The notes beneath the pieces were generated by a model. It saw only the letters and a list, made by a program, of their open reading frames with translations, was not told the DNA's origin and made no database searches. Shown in pieces: positions 1-10,100 of a stretch of 64,000 nt of DNA. This stretch comes from an uncultured Parabacteroides sp. Lineage in GTDB: Bacteria > Bacteroidota > Bacteroidia > Bacteroidales > Tannerellaceae. The position numbers and the translations under genes were made by a program. The first letter of the stretch is position 1. Each line of letters starts with the position of its first letter. Where the stretch lies: assembly GCA_900541965.1 (NCBI GenBank), contig UQLN01000020.1:7892-71891 (forward strand), given 5' to 3'.

Positions 1-1158
1 TTTCCCAGAGTAGAAGGAGCCGAGAACATACAGAGAACAATAGCCGAGCAGTTTGTAAAAGCCGATTCCGTGTTGAATGGGAATTACGATTATTCCTATT
101 TCGATTATGCCCATATGAAAGGATATGTGAACCATATCCCTTTACAACAGGATGCAGCCGGCGGTCATGCCTATGTACTGTTGTGCGCTTATCATAAATT
201 CGGAGACCCGCGCTATCTGCAACATTGTAAAAGTGCCATAGAAGCTTTGCTCTCCCAAAAGGAAAGCCGCTTTTACGAAGCTCTTTTACCTCTTGGCGCT
301 TATACCGCTGCCTATTTGAATGCAACGGAAGGCACGGATTATGATGTCCATAAACTGCTTGACTGGGTATTCGACGGTTGTACCAGCCCTACGGGAAGGA
401 CCGGTTGGGGTATCATTGTCGGTAAATGGGGCGATTATGATGTAAGCGGTTTGCAAGGCAGCATTACGGATGGTGGCGGATACGCTTTCCTGATGAACAG
501 TATTAAACCCGCCTGGCCGTTTATCCCGTTGGTTAAATACCAGCCCCAGTTTGCTAAGGCGATCGGTAAGTGGATGCTGAATAATGCCAGTGCCTGCCGT
601 CTGTTTTATCCCGGCGACATAGATGAAAAACACCAGTGGGCACCGGAATTAAAAGATATTACCTGCAATAACGTATCTTATGAAGGCTTGCGTAAGGCGG
701 ACGATTATGGAAAAGCCTCCCTGAAAGGCGTTAGCCCGGTAGCTATAGGAGACGGACCGAAATGGATAGAAGGGAATCCTACCGAAAGTATGTTCAGCGT
801 TTACAGTTCTTCCCCGGTAGGTATTTTAGGAGCTATCGTGAATAAAACCAATATAGAAGGTATCCTGCAACTGGACTGTAACGCAACAGACTTCTATGCA
901 GAAAAGCCTTATCCTGTATATCTGTATTATAACCCCCATAAGACAACCCAATCTGTACTTTATGAAGCCTCCCAGCCATGCGACCTGTTCGATATTGTAT
1001 CTAAAGAGTACATCGCCCGGAACCTGAAAAAAGAAGGAGTTGTCGTGATGCGGGGCGGCGAGGCTCGTGTAATAGTGGAACTGCCTGTGAAAACAGAGCT
1101 TACCCTGAAAGATGGGAAGATTATAGCAAATAAACAATATATCATTTCATATAATTAA
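1..1158 (+). CDS. Probable glycan-metabolism protein of a polysaccharide utilisation locus, 5' truncated
   Basis: The reading frame is open from the first base, so the true start lies upstream of the window; 385 codons are visible before the stop. The visible part is rich in aromatic residues and has the helix-turn style of an alpha/alpha-barrel enzyme (for example GGHAYVLLCAYHKFGDPRYL and TGWGIIVGKWGDYDVSG), followed by a beta-rich C-terminal part ending in ELTLKDGKIIANKQYIISYN. I cannot name the family with confidence. It sits 16 bp upstream of a susC gene on the same strand, so it is probably co-transcribed with it and takes part in processing the same glycan. That role is inferred from context only. 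A signal peptide cannot be judged because the N-terminus is missing. Confidence 0.75.
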   Translation, partial: FPRVEGAENIQRTIAEQFVKADSVLNGNYDYSYFDYAHMKGYVNHIPLQQDAAGGHAYVLLCAYHKFGDPRYLQHCKSAIEALLSQKESRFYEALLPLGAYTAAYLNATEGTDYDVHKLLDWVFDGCTSPTGRTGWGIIVGKWGDYDVSGLQGSITDGGGYAFLMNSIKPAWPFIPLVKYQPQFAKAIGKWMLNNASACRLFYPGDIDEKHQWAPELKDITCNNVSYEGLRKADDYGKASLKGVSPVAIGDGPKWIEGNPTESMFSVYSSSPVGILGAIVNKTNIEGILQLDCNATDFYAEKPYPVYLYYNPHKTTQSVLYEASQPCDLFDIVSKEYIARNLKKEGVVVMRGGEARVIVELPVKTELTLKDGKIIANKQYIISYN

Positions 1159-1174
1159 ATCTAAGAATAAAACT

Positions 1175-4100
1175 ATGGTAAAACATGTATTATCTCTTGT
1201 TTTTATCCTTTTGGCGGGTATCCATGTGCAGGCCCAGCAGGTAAAGGATATTTCAGGTACGGTATACGACGGCAGTACCGGTGAGGCATTAATCGGCGTA
1301 TCCATACTGGAAAAAGGTACGGTCAATGGAACGGTGACGGATATTGACGGAAAATATTCTCTGAAAATCTCTTCCAACCAGGTTGAGTTTTCCTATATCG
1401 GTTATGATACACAGACGCTGAGTATTCCTAAAAGCGGGGTGTATGATGTGAAACTGGCCACTTCAGACCTTAAATTGGACGAAATCGTGGTAGTAGGTTA
1501 CGGTACGCAACGGAAAAGCGACTTAACCGGTTCGCTGGCATCCATCAGCAACAAGGATATTAAAAACTATGCGGTATCGAATGCTTCCGAGTTGCTGACA
1601 GGTAAAGCCGCCGGTGTATTTGTGGCGTCAAGTTCCGGTCAGCCGGGTTCGGATGCCGTTATCCGTGTCAGAGGTTTGGGTACGGTAAACGACAATAACC
1701 CGCTTTATGTAGTAGACGGTCAGTTTATGGATAATATCAGTAGCCTGAATCCCGGGGATATCGACCGTATTGAAGTATTGAAAGACGCTTCGGCTTGTGC
1801 CATCTACGGTTCACGCGGTTCCAACGGGGTTATCCTGATTACAACCAAAGGCGGAGTGAAAGGGGAGACCATCGTTACGCTGGATGCCTATGTCGGCATT
1901 AAAAACAGTTATAAGGCGATGAATATGATGAACAGCGAACAATATCATAATTTTATACTGGAGGCATATAAAGAGGATGCCGGTTTCCAGAACTCGATGA
2001 AAGAGAAATTCACGAACCAGTATAAAAAAGGATACGATACGAATTGGTGGGATGAAGTAACCCGCACGGCTTTTACCCAGAATTATAATGTGAGCATCCG
2101 CAAAGGAACCGATAAATCCCGCTCTTCATTAAGCCTGGGGTATGTAGACGACCAGGGACCGATTATCACAACCGAGTTCTCGAGACTATCCCTGAAGCTG
2201 AATCAGGAATATGATATCAACGACTATGTAACCGTCGGTGCAAATGTCAATCTTGCCAAAATCAAACAACGTGATGCCGGAGCCATCCCATCATTCGATT
2301 TTATCCAGAAAGCCGACCCGTTTACACCGGTAATCAGTCCGTTGGTAGACCCGTCGTCGCCTAATTACGAGTATAATAAGTATGCACCGACCGAATGGTC
2401 GTACGACCCGAACCCGGTGGCAATGCTCCGTCTGGCAAACCGTTCCAATGAAGATTTCAATGTGTTCGGGAATGCCTTTGCACAGGTTAAGCTGCTTAAA
2501 AACCTGACCTACCGTGTGCAATACAGCTTTGAAAGATACCAGAACACATTCAAGGACTTCCGTCCGTTCTATACTTCTGCGTTCTCGGATGATAACCTGG
2601 CAAATAAAGAAGGCAAATACAGTGTTGAAACGCAGTTGAACAACAATAGCCTGGTTACTTTCAACTATCTGGTGGAACAACGTTTGAACTATAACACAAC
2701 GTTCGGGAAACACCGTCTGGATGCTATGGTGGCAATGACTTACGAGAAAAATAAGAAGGAAGGCATCAACGCCTTCAAACGTAAAGCATTAGGAAATGAA
2801 GAAATCTACCAGATACTGGATGCCCAGACTTTGGGAGATAAAACATCGGGAGGCAAAGAAACCTCTTCCATGCTGTCTTATCTGGGACGTATCAATTATT
2901 CGTATGACGACCGGTATCTGGCAACTGTGAACTTCCGTGCCGACGGTTCTTCCCGTTTTGCCAAAGGGAACCGCTGGGGATTTTTCCCTTCCGTATCTTT
3001 GGGTTGGAGAATCAGCAGCGAAGAGTTCTTCAGAAACCTGAACATCGAGAATACGCTTTCCAACCTGAAATTGCGTTTAGGCTGGGGGCAGAACGGAAAC
3101 CAGCGTATCGACCGGGATGCTCCGTATACTTTGATAGGTACCAACAATGAAAAACAATGGTATTTCGGAAATCGCTATTTGCAGGGATATGTGCCTATCT
3201 ATGTAGGGAACTCCAATCTGAAATGGGAAACCAGCCAGCAAACTAATGTCGGTCTGGATATGTCGTTCTTCAGAAACAGTTTAGATGTAAGCATGGATTT
3301 CTATGTAAAGGAAACCAACAATATGCTGCTGAATATGCCTATCCCGTCTTTTGGTGCGCTTCCTAACAGCCCGTTCTTCAATGCCGGCGATTTAAGGAAT
3401 ACTGGTTTTGAGTTGGTGATGAACTACCGCAATCAGATAGGCAAGGATTTCCATTACAATATAGGTTTGAATATGTCTACGTATAAGACAAAGGTCACCA
3501 AGCTAAATTCCGAATACCTGAGCGGAAGCCAGAGCCGTACCTATATAGGCGGCCCTATCGGACGTTTCTGGGGATACCAGCAAATTGGCATCTTCCAGAA
3601 CCAGCAGGAAATCGATGCGTATGTGGATGGCAGTGGAAATAAAATCCAGCCCAATGCCAAACCCGGTGATTTCAAATTTGCCAAGTTAGGCAAGTCGGGT
3701 GCTTTGAATGACGACGACGACCGTACCTTTATCGGCGACCCGAACCCGGATTTGATTTACGGCTTCAACCTCGGTTTTAATTACCGGAACTTCGATGTCC
3801 GTATGGCATTTCAGGGAACGGTAGGCAATGATATATGGAATGTGGCGAAAGGAACCCTTGCCTCTGCCGGACGCCAGAACGCGCTGGTCGATGCCTATGC
3901 GAAAGCATGGACAAAGGATGGAGATACCCATGCTATCTATCCGCGCATCACCAACTCGGATACCAACAATAATATGCGTGCATCTTCCTTCTACGTGGAA
4001 GACGGTTCTTATCTGCGTTTGCAGAATATGCAGGTAGGTTATACCATCCCGTCCATGCTTTGCCATAAGACCGGATTTATCTCCAGTTGCCGCCTCTATG

Positions 4101-4246
4101 TGAGTGCGCAAAACCTGTTTACACTGACTAAATATACAGGTCTGGACCCTGAACTGGGCATTAGCAATCCGCTGGATATGGGTATGGGGACTACGCGTTA
4201 TCCAACTTCGCGGACCTTTACTTTCGGAGTGAATTTACAGTTTTAA
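1175..4246 (+). CDS. SusC-like TonB-dependent outer-membrane glycan transporter
   Basis: A 1023-residue SusC/RagA family protein that would import oligosaccharides across the outer membrane using TonB energy. A signal peptide (MVKHVLSLVFILLAGIHVQA) is followed by a carboxypeptidase-regulatory-like domain (about residues 25-100, SGTVYDGSTGEALIGVSI) and a plug domain starting near DEIVVVGYGTQRKSDLTGSL. The SusC signature GSRGSNGVILITTKGG lies near residues 214-229, and a long beta-barrel ends in an aromatic C-terminus (FTFGVNLQF), as outer-membrane proteins do. Length is normal for the family. It lies between the truncated enzyme-like gene and susD with gaps of 16 and 26 bp, which suggests one operon. 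The transported glycan cannot be told from sequence. Confidence 0.96.
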   Translation: MVKHVLSLVFILLAGIHVQAQQVKDISGTVYDGSTGEALIGVSILEKGTVNGTVTDIDGKYSLKISSNQVEFSYIGYDTQTLSIPKSGVYDVKLATSDLKLDEIVVVGYGTQRKSDLTGSLASISNKDIKNYAVSNASELLTGKAAGVFVASSSGQPGSDAVIRVRGLGTVNDNNPLYVVDGQFMDNISSLNPGDIDRIEVLKDASACAIYGSRGSNGVILITTKGGVKGETIVTLDAYVGIKNSYKAMNMMNSEQYHNFILEAYKEDAGFQNSMKEKFTNQYKKGYDTNWWDEVTRTAFTQNYNVSIRKGTDKSRSSLSLGYVDDQGPIITTEFSRLSLKLNQEYDINDYVTVGANVNLAKIKQRDAGAIPSFDFIQKADPFTPVISPLVDPSSPNYEYNKYAPTEWSYDPNPVAMLRLANRSNEDFNVFGNAFAQVKLLKNLTYRVQYSFERYQNTFKDFRPFYTSAFSDDNLANKEGKYSVETQLNNNSLVTFNYLVEQRLNYNTTFGKHRLDAMVAMTYEKNKKEGINAFKRKALGNEEIYQILDAQTLGDKTSGGKETSSMLSYLGRINYSYDDRYLATVNFRADGSSRFAKGNRWGFFPSVSLGWRISSEEFFRNLNIENTLSNLKLRLGWGQNGNQRIDRDAPYTLIGTNNEKQWYFGNRYLQGYVPIYVGNSNLKWETSQQTNVGLDMSFFRNSLDVSMDFYVKETNNMLLNMPIPSFGALPNSPFFNAGDLRNTGFELVMNYRNQIGKDFHYNIGLNMSTYKTKVTKLNSEYLSGSQSRTYIGGPIGRFWGYQQIGIFQNQQEIDAYVDGSGNKIQPNAKPGDFKFAKLGKSGALNDDDDRTFIGDPNPDLIYGFNLGFNYRNFDVRMAFQGTVGNDIWNVAKGTLASAGRQNALVDAYAKAWTKDGDTHAIYPRITNSDTNNNMRASSFYVEDGSYLRLQNMQVGYTIPSMLCHKTGFISSCRLYVSAQNLFTLTKYTGLDPELGISNPLDMGMGTTRYPTSRTFTFGVNLQF

Positions 4247-4272
4247 TCCCGGACATTATTAAAGAATAATTT

Positions 4273-5826
4273 ATGAAAAGAATAATAGTAGCCATTTGTT
4301 TTGCGTTGGCAGGAGCCGGATTATCCGGTTGTTCCCTCGATGAACCGAGTTACGGCAAAACCACAAGCGATAATTATTATCAGAAAGAAAGCGATATAGA
4401 GCAGGCATTGACCGGTGCGTATTTGCAGTTGCGCATTACCTGGAATGAATATGCCCTGAACCATTATTTCATTGGCGACTGTTCGACCGACGATGCCCTG
4501 AAAGGCGGAGGCGGCGATGGCGACAGGTCGGAAGTGCGGGATTTGTCGGACTTTACGGTCTATACCACCAACGGAGAAGTTGCACGGCGGTGGGAAATAC
4601 TGTATTGCCTGGTGAACCGTTGCAACGATGTGATTTATTACGGTCCCAAAGCCAATGGAGATAAAGACAAACTGGCACGTTTCGTAAAAGAAGCCAAAGC
4701 GCTGAGAGCATTCGGATATTATTGTCTGGTGTCTTCTTTTGGAGAAGTTCCATTGCTGACCGAGCCGAAACAGCCCGTTGAAATATTACAGATACCACGC
4801 TCACCGGTAGAAAAGGTATATGAATGTATCATCGCAGATTTGAAAGATGCCTCATCCCTTCCTTCAAAAGGAGGTTATGGTGCGGAAGATGCTTATCGTG
4901 TGACAAGAGGCTTTGCCAAGACAATGCTTGCCAAGACCTACATGTTTAAACAAGACTTTGCCGCCGCGGAAACCGTTTTGCATGATATGGTAGATGTGGA
5001 CAAAGATTATGCTTTGCTGGATGATTACGGCAAGAACTGGCGTCAGGAATTTGAAAACAGTTCCGAGTCCGTATTCGAATTACCGAATAAAGTCTACGAC
5101 AAGACCATCGCAACCGGAACGAACGTGCCTCATTACTTTACCAGCCGCCGCGTGACCGGCTATCAGGGATATGGTTTCCATGTGCCGACAAAAGATTTGT
5201 ATGACGCTTTTGACTCCGACGACCCTCGTATTACCTACGTATTTACCCAGACGGGCGACCGCTACAAGGGAGATACCGCCGACCAGGATAACTCGGAATC
5301 CCTATCCGGATACCATGATTATAAGATGACGGTTCCGGCTGTGGAAAAACAGGGAATGGATGTTTGGATGATTAGCTACAACATCCGTATGATACGCTAC
5401 TCGGATGTCCTGCTCATGTATGCGGAAGTGTTGAACGAAAACGGCAAAGCCGCCCAGGCTCTTCCTTATCTGAATGAAATACGGAAACGGGCGCGGCAGA
5501 CAAATCCGCTCGACCCGAGAAGGGATAAGCAAAAATACGTGCCTGTCGTAACGAATAATACGCTGCCTGATATTCAGGAAACCAATACGGACAAGCTAAG
5601 AGACATTATTCGTCATGAGCGCCGTTGCGAGTTGGCAATGGAAGGATGGAGACGGGACGACCTGATACGGCAGAAACGTTTTGGCACGGTGATGCGCAAC
5701 TATGCCCAGAAATACAACACGACCAAAGGGGCTAATTTTAATGACAACAGAGACTATCTGCTGCCTGTACCTCAGGGAGAAAGAGACAAGAGCAATGATA
5801 TCCTGACACAAAATCCGGGATACTGA
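4273..5826 (+). CDS. SusD/RagB-like outer-membrane glycan-binding lipoprotein
   Basis: A 517-residue surface lipoprotein expected to form the lid of the SusC transporter upstream. The signal peptide ends in a lipobox LSGC with the lipidated cysteine at residue 20. The body shows SusD features: an early helical segment with repeated aromatic residues (SDNYYQKESDIEQALTGAYL), the region EAKALRAFGYYCLVSSFGEV, and a C-terminal RagB/SusD domain with IRMIRYSDVLLMYAEVLNE and LRDIIRHERRCELAMEGWR, ending LLPVPQGERDKSNDILTQNPGY. It follows susC by 26 bp. No other gene follows on this strand before the regulator promoter at 6097, so susD probably ends the operon. Confidence 0.96.
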   Translation: MKRIIVAICFALAGAGLSGCSLDEPSYGKTTSDNYYQKESDIEQALTGAYLQLRITWNEYALNHYFIGDCSTDDALKGGGGDGDRSEVRDLSDFTVYTTNGEVARRWEILYCLVNRCNDVIYYGPKANGDKDKLARFVKEAKALRAFGYYCLVSSFGEVPLLTEPKQPVEILQIPRSPVEKVYECIIADLKDASSLPSKGGYGAEDAYRVTRGFAKTMLAKTYMFKQDFAAAETVLHDMVDVDKDYALLDDYGKNWRQEFENSSESVFELPNKVYDKTIATGTNVPHYFTSRRVTGYQGYGFHVPTKDLYDAFDSDDPRITYVFTQTGDRYKGDTADQDNSESLSGYHDYKMTVPAVEKQGMDVWMISYNIRMIRYSDVLLMYAEVLNENGKAAQALPYLNEIRKRARQTNPLDPRRDKQKYVPVVTNNTLPDIQETNTDKLRDIIRHERRCELAMEGWRRDDLIRQKRFGTVMRNYAQKYNTTKGANFNDNRDYLLPVPQGERDKSNDILTQNPGY

Positions 5827-5850
5827 TAACTCCGGTTTTTCCATAAGTTT

Positions 5851-6008
5851 TGTTGCGGTATCTGCAACAGCTCTGTTGCGACACCTGCAATAGCGTTGTT
5901 GCGGGTACCGCAACAGTAGTAATGCGATACCTGCAACAGTACTGGAGTCGAGGTACTTCCACCATTAGTAGTGCACCTCTGCCAGCACTGGCACCGTACC
6001 CCTGCTAA
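5851..6008. repeat. Tandem array of seven 23-bp units with internal dyad (array A)
   Basis: Units start every 23 bp at 5851, 5874, 5897, 5920, 5943, 5966 and 5989. The first four are close copies of TGTTGCGGTATCTGCAACAG, each an imperfect palindrome (TGTTGC facing GCAACA). The last three keep the spacing and a central GTAC or GCAC but have drifted in sequence (for example TGGAGTCGAGGTACTTCCAC). The array fills most of the 310-bp gap between susD and the hybrid regulator. No gene is convincing here: a short reading frame on the minus strand is built from the repeats. Function unknown. Confidence 0.85.
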
Positions 6009-6096
6009 AGCTCGCCGTATTCTATCGGGGAAGATAAAGAATATCTTAATTAATCTTTGTAAGCTGTAAAGGCAGAATTTTATAGATATAAAATCT

Positions 6097-6104
6097 TATA
6101 TTTG
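6097..6104 (+). promoter_or_regulatory. Promoter -7 element for the hybrid two-component regulator
   Basis: TATATTTG matches the Bacteroidete -7 consensus TAnnTTTG and lies 33 bp before the regulator start codon. No clear -33 TTTG was seen. Confidence 0.55.
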
Positions 6105-6136
6105 ATGCTATTCAAAATGACAGAAGGAATATTTTT

Positions 6137-9100
6137 ATGAAAAGGAACCTCTTACTATACTCCATTCTTGTGTGCCTGTTTTTATGTGTGATTCCTGAAA
6201 GGTCGGCGGCATCCCATGTGGTGAAATTTATCTCTAACATAGATGGATTGACAAACAATTCGGTAAACTGTATTTTTGAAGATACAGGGCATACCGTTTG
6301 GATTGGAACCTGGGATGGCTTGAATGCCTACGACGGACGGGATATACGCACATTCCGGTATAGCAAAAGCGACCCGAATACAATCAGCAATAATATCATC
6401 CGGCAGATAATAGAGCTGGGAGACGATTTATGGATTGCGACAGATGATGGCGTAAACCGGCTGGATAAGAACAATGACAAAATAACCCGGTATTATTTGC
6501 GGAAAGAAAACAAGATACCCAATCAGGAGAAGTCTTTTATCTTAGGGAAAACGGCAGACGAAAAACTGTTTTGCCTGGTGAAAGGAGTGGGGTTTTTCTT
6601 CTATAATTCCAAAACAGAGGACTTTCAGGTAGTGACAATGGATTTCCTAGAACAGGTGAAGGACTTTTGCATAGACCGCTCCAATCATATGTTTTTCCTG
6701 CTGGAAAACGGGCAGGTGAAATATTTAACGGGTAGGAGTCCGGAAGATGGCGTGTATTTATCTGATTTGAGGACCGTATTGCCGGATACACCGATAGACC
6801 GGATGTTCTTCTCTGATAACAGGTTTGTACTGGTACAGGGAGGGAATTTGTTTTTGTTGAATCCCGATTTCACCATTGAACAGCATATACGGCTGGATTC
6901 CCATAAGACCGTTTCGCAGGTGGTATGGGCAGGCAAGGATGTATATGCCGGATTCATAGAAGGCGGTTGTATTCGCTATAATACGGAAAACGATACCTAT
7001 ACTTCTCTGAATGAATTTCCGGCACATTTATCTGTTTTCACGCTCTACCCCGGAAGCCAGGATATTCTCTGGATAGGAACGGACGGTCATGGAGTAGCCC
7101 GATATTACCGGTATGAAACCTTCTTCCGGACTGCTTTCTCTAATTATCCGGTAAGATGTTTTGCCGAAGATATATCCGGCAATATCCTGGTTGGAACAAA
7201 AGGAGGGGGAATTAAACGGCTGGATACTGAAAATAACCGGTTGACCGACTTTTTGAGTAAAGGGAACGGCTTGAATTCAAATTCGGTGTATGCATTGCGT
7301 GCGAATAAAGCCGGGGATTTGTTTATCGGTACCGAAGAGAAAGATATTTACATATTGATGGCTTCTACCAGTAAAACGGAAAGGTTGGTTATCCCGGATA
7401 AATATCCGTCTTTCAAAGCGGTGTATGGTATGTGTTTCACAAACAATGATTCTCTACTGTGGGTAGGCACATCCGGCTACGGGCTTATCCGGATGGATAT
7501 AAAAAAGGAGGGTAACCGCTATGAGGTGAAGGGATTCCGGCAATATACCTCTTTGGATACGAGCAATCCGCTGAACAATGATATTGTTTATGTCGTGGTA
7601 CCGGGAGCGGATGGGCATTCTGTCTGGTTTGGGACGCGTGGGGGAGGATTAAACAAAATAGACCTCAGGGATAACCGGATAAAATCGCTGGAGGATATGG
7701 ATAGCAATATTCAGCTGACAAATAATGATGTGTTGTGCCTGCTGCAGGATAATGAAGATTTCTGGATAGGAACGAGCTATGGGCTGAATTGGTTGAAGAG
7801 ACAGGATAATACCTTCCGGCTGTTCCCGTATGCCGATGATAAGTTGAAGAATAAAACGGTTCACGGCATACTGAAAGAGAATGAAGAACGGGTCTGGTTC
7901 AGTACCAATCAGGGATTGTCTTGTTTGGATGTGGAGAGCAACCAGATAAAGAATTATTCACTGAATGACGGGTTACAGAATGACGAATTTTCGGATGGCG
8001 CTTTTTTCAAGGATGAGCAAGGGGTATTATATTTTGGAGGGGTAGGCGGTGTCAGTTATTTTGACCCGCAGCATATCCGTCTGAGACAGTTCGAACCACT
8101 TCTTGTATTGGGAGATTTGAAAGTATATGATAAAAAGCAGAATGTAAACGAACGTATCCGGAACGGAATATTGAAATTAGGATACCAGGAGCGGTTCGTT
8201 ACTTTCTCTTTTGTGGCAAAAGATTTTATAAATAATGAGAACTGCGAATATGCCTACCGGTTGGGAAACCGTTCGGAAGAATGGATTTATCTGGGGAATA
8301 ACTCGGAAATTGTATTTGCACAGCTTCCTCCCGGTACGTATCTTTTAGAGGTAAAATGCACGAATGGCGACCGGGTCTGGAATGATACGGTTTATAGCCT
8401 GGTAGTGAAGGTGGCTTATCCCTGGTGGCTGGGCATGCCGGCGCTGATTGTTTATGGAATCCTGCTTATCCTGCTTATTTTGCTTATCCGGTCTGTGGTG
8501 AAGAACCGGATACGGCTTAGCCGGCAGATATTGATAGACCGGATGGAAAAGCAGCATGAACGTGGGCTGTATGAATCCAAATTGAATTTCTTTACGGATG
8601 TGGCTCACGAGTTTTTTACACCGTTGACCCTGATTTATACGCCGGTTCAATATTTGATAGAGAAGCAAGGACTCGATGCCGGTTCCCGCAAATATCTGGG
8701 AATAATAAAGAACAATGCGGAACGTATGCAGAAACTTATTACCGAATTGATGGAGTTCCGTAAAGCTGGTTCAGGCAGTATGAAGTTGCATCCGGAAGAA
8801 ATAGAAGTGAAGCCTTTTATAGAAGCCGCTGCCAATAACTATGTGGATATTTTAAAAGAGAACAAGATTGATTTCAATCTGAATATCCGCAACGCCGGTA
8901 TGCTTTATTCAGACCGTGATGCGTTGGAAAAGATACTCTTTAATCTGCTGTCCAATGCTTTTAAATATACGCCCCGTAATGGCTATATACAGGTGGATGT
9001 ACAACAGGAAGATTTGCCGGACGGCGCGTTGTGCCTGGCTGTCAGAAATTCGGGAAAAGGGTTGACCGTTCAGCAAATGGCGGAAATATTTGATGAATAT

Positions 9101-10090
9101 AAAATATTTGAAACGGCCAAACAGGCCTATACGGTAAGTAATGGCATCGGCTTGTCTCTGACAAAGAAATTAGTGGAATTGCTGGGTGGTGAAATTTCAG
9201 TGGATAGCGAATTAGGCAAGTATGTCGAATTTTCGGTGATAATACCCTGTTTGTCTGTCCGGAAGGAAGAGACGCTTACCAGTGAGCGAATGTCTGAAAA
9301 AGAGGATAGGGAAACAGATGAGTTGAAATCCTATAAAGATACGGTTGTACTCATTGTGGAAGATGATGAAAGTATTCGTCATCTGCTGGAAGATGTTCTG
9401 TCCTGTTATACGATTCAGGTGGCTACAGATGGGATAGAGGCTCTTAGGGAAATAGAGCATAGTCATCCGGACATTATCATCTGCGATATTGTGATGCCGA
9501 ATATGGATGGGTTGGAACTGATAGATAAACTGAAGTCGGATGTGAAAACCAGTTACATACCGATTGTCTGTATTTCTGCAAAAACTTCGGTGGAGGACCA
9601 GATTGATGTCTATAACCATGGGGCGGATGCTTATATAGCCAAGCCGTTTCATCCGAAACAGGTGACCTCTACGGTAGAGAATTTGCTTTCGCGGCAAATA
9701 TCGCTGAAAGATTATTTTAACTCCAGTCTTTCGTCCGTAAAGATAAAAGACGGGCGTGTACTTCATCCGGAAGATGAGGAACTGATACGGTTGGTGACGG
9801 ACTTTATTCAGGATAATATGGATAACGCTGATTTAAGCCCGGCTTCTATCGCGGAATTTGCAGGAATGAGTAAATCTACGCTCTATCGCAGATTCAGCGA
9901 AATAATGGACCGGACACCCAGCGAATTTGTCCGTAGTGTCCGGTTGGAGCATGCCGCGAAATTATTGAGGACCACAAAGTGGACTGTGTCTGAGATTATG
10001 TATAAATCAGGCTTTTCCAATAAGTCCTATTTCAACCGGGAGTTCCTGAAGTTGTACAGTGTTTCCCCGAAAGATTACAGAAACCGATAG
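6137..10090 (+). CDS. Hybrid two-component system sensor/regulator (HTCS) for the adjacent glycan locus
   Basis: A 1317-residue one-protein signalling system. Order of parts: signal peptide (about 1-25); a periplasmic sensor made of repeated Reg_prop propeller blades (first blade DGLTNNSVNCIFEDTGHTVW, recurring to about residue 650); a Y_Y_Y domain (about 690-760); one membrane helix (about 763-790); a histidine kinase with the H-box VAHEFFTPLTL and phosphoacceptor His824; an ATPase domain (N box LFNLLSNAFKYTP); a receiver domain from about 1069 with phosphoacceptor Asp1117 (IICDIVMPNMDG); and a C-terminal AraC-type DNA-binding domain. Known HTCS proteins bind oligosaccharides directly and switch on the neighbouring susCD genes, so this one most likely controls the upstream operon. 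The H-box reads HEFFTP rather than the commoner HEFRTP. Confidence 0.96.
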   Translation: MKRNLLLYSILVCLFLCVIPERSAASHVVKFISNIDGLTNNSVNCIFEDTGHTVWIGTWDGLNAYDGRDIRTFRYSKSDPNTISNNIIRQIIELGDDLWIATDDGVNRLDKNNDKITRYYLRKENKIPNQEKSFILGKTADEKLFCLVKGVGFFFYNSKTEDFQVVTMDFLEQVKDFCIDRSNHMFFLLENGQVKYLTGRSPEDGVYLSDLRTVLPDTPIDRMFFSDNRFVLVQGGNLFLLNPDFTIEQHIRLDSHKTVSQVVWAGKDVYAGFIEGGCIRYNTENDTYTSLNEFPAHLSVFTLYPGSQDILWIGTDGHGVARYYRYETFFRTAFSNYPVRCFAEDISGNILVGTKGGGIKRLDTENNRLTDFLSKGNGLNSNSVYALRANKAGDLFIGTEEKDIYILMASTSKTERLVIPDKYPSFKAVYGMCFTNNDSLLWVGTSGYGLIRMDIKKEGNRYEVKGFRQYTSLDTSNPLNNDIVYVVVPGADGHSVWFGTRGGGLNKIDLRDNRIKSLEDMDSNIQLTNNDVLCLLQDNEDFWIGTSYGLNWLKRQDNTFRLFPYADDKLKNKTVHGILKENEERVWFSTNQGLSCLDVESNQIKNYSLNDGLQNDEFSDGAFFKDEQGVLYFGGVGGVSYFDPQHIRLRQFEPLLVLGDLKVYDKKQNVNERIRNGILKLGYQERFVTFSFVAKDFINNENCEYAYRLGNRSEEWIYLGNNSEIVFAQLPPGTYLLEVKCTNGDRVWNDTVYSLVVKVAYPWWLGMPALIVYGILLILLILLIRSVVKNRIRLSRQILIDRMEKQHERGLYESKLNFFTDVAHEFFTPLTLIYTPVQYLIEKQGLDAGSRKYLGIIKNNAERMQKLITELMEFRKAGSGSMKLHPEEIEVKPFIEAAANNYVDILKENKIDFNLNIRNAGMLYSDRDALEKILFNLLSNAFKYTPRNGYIQVDVQQEDLPDGALCLAVRNSGKGLTVQQMAEIFDEYKIFETAKQAYTVSNGIGLSLTKKLVELLGGEISVDSELGKYVEFSVIIPCLSVRKEETLTSERMSEKEDRETDELKSYKDTVVLIVEDDESIRHLLEDVLSCYTIQVATDGIEALREIEHSHPDIIICDIVMPNMDGLELIDKLKSDVKTSYIPIVCISAKTSVEDQIDVYNHGADAYIAKPFHPKQVTSTVENLLSRQISLKDYFNSSLSSVKIKDGRVLHPEDEELIRLVTDFIQDNMDNADLSPASIAEFAGMSKSTLYRRFSEIMDRTPSEFVRSVRLEHAAKLLRTTKWTVSEIMYKSGFSNKSYFNREFLKLYSVSPKDYRNR

Positions 10091-10100
10091 GGTAAAATCT

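Noticed and set aside
5738..5965. Protein-coding frame on the minus strand after susD
   Set aside because: It is translated repeat sequence (a recurring CRYR-like pattern) overlapping the susD 3' end, with a period not divisible by three.
5851..6008. CRISPR array
   Set aside because: Units abut with no conserved-repeat/variable-spacer pattern, are only 23 bp in all, drift in sequence and have no cas genes nearby. The same holds for the other arrays.
9212..9766. Minus-strand gene opposite the regulator receiver domain
   Set aside because: It is antisense to an intact, well-conserved coding region and shows no protein family features; the same reasoning removes the other long antisense frames.
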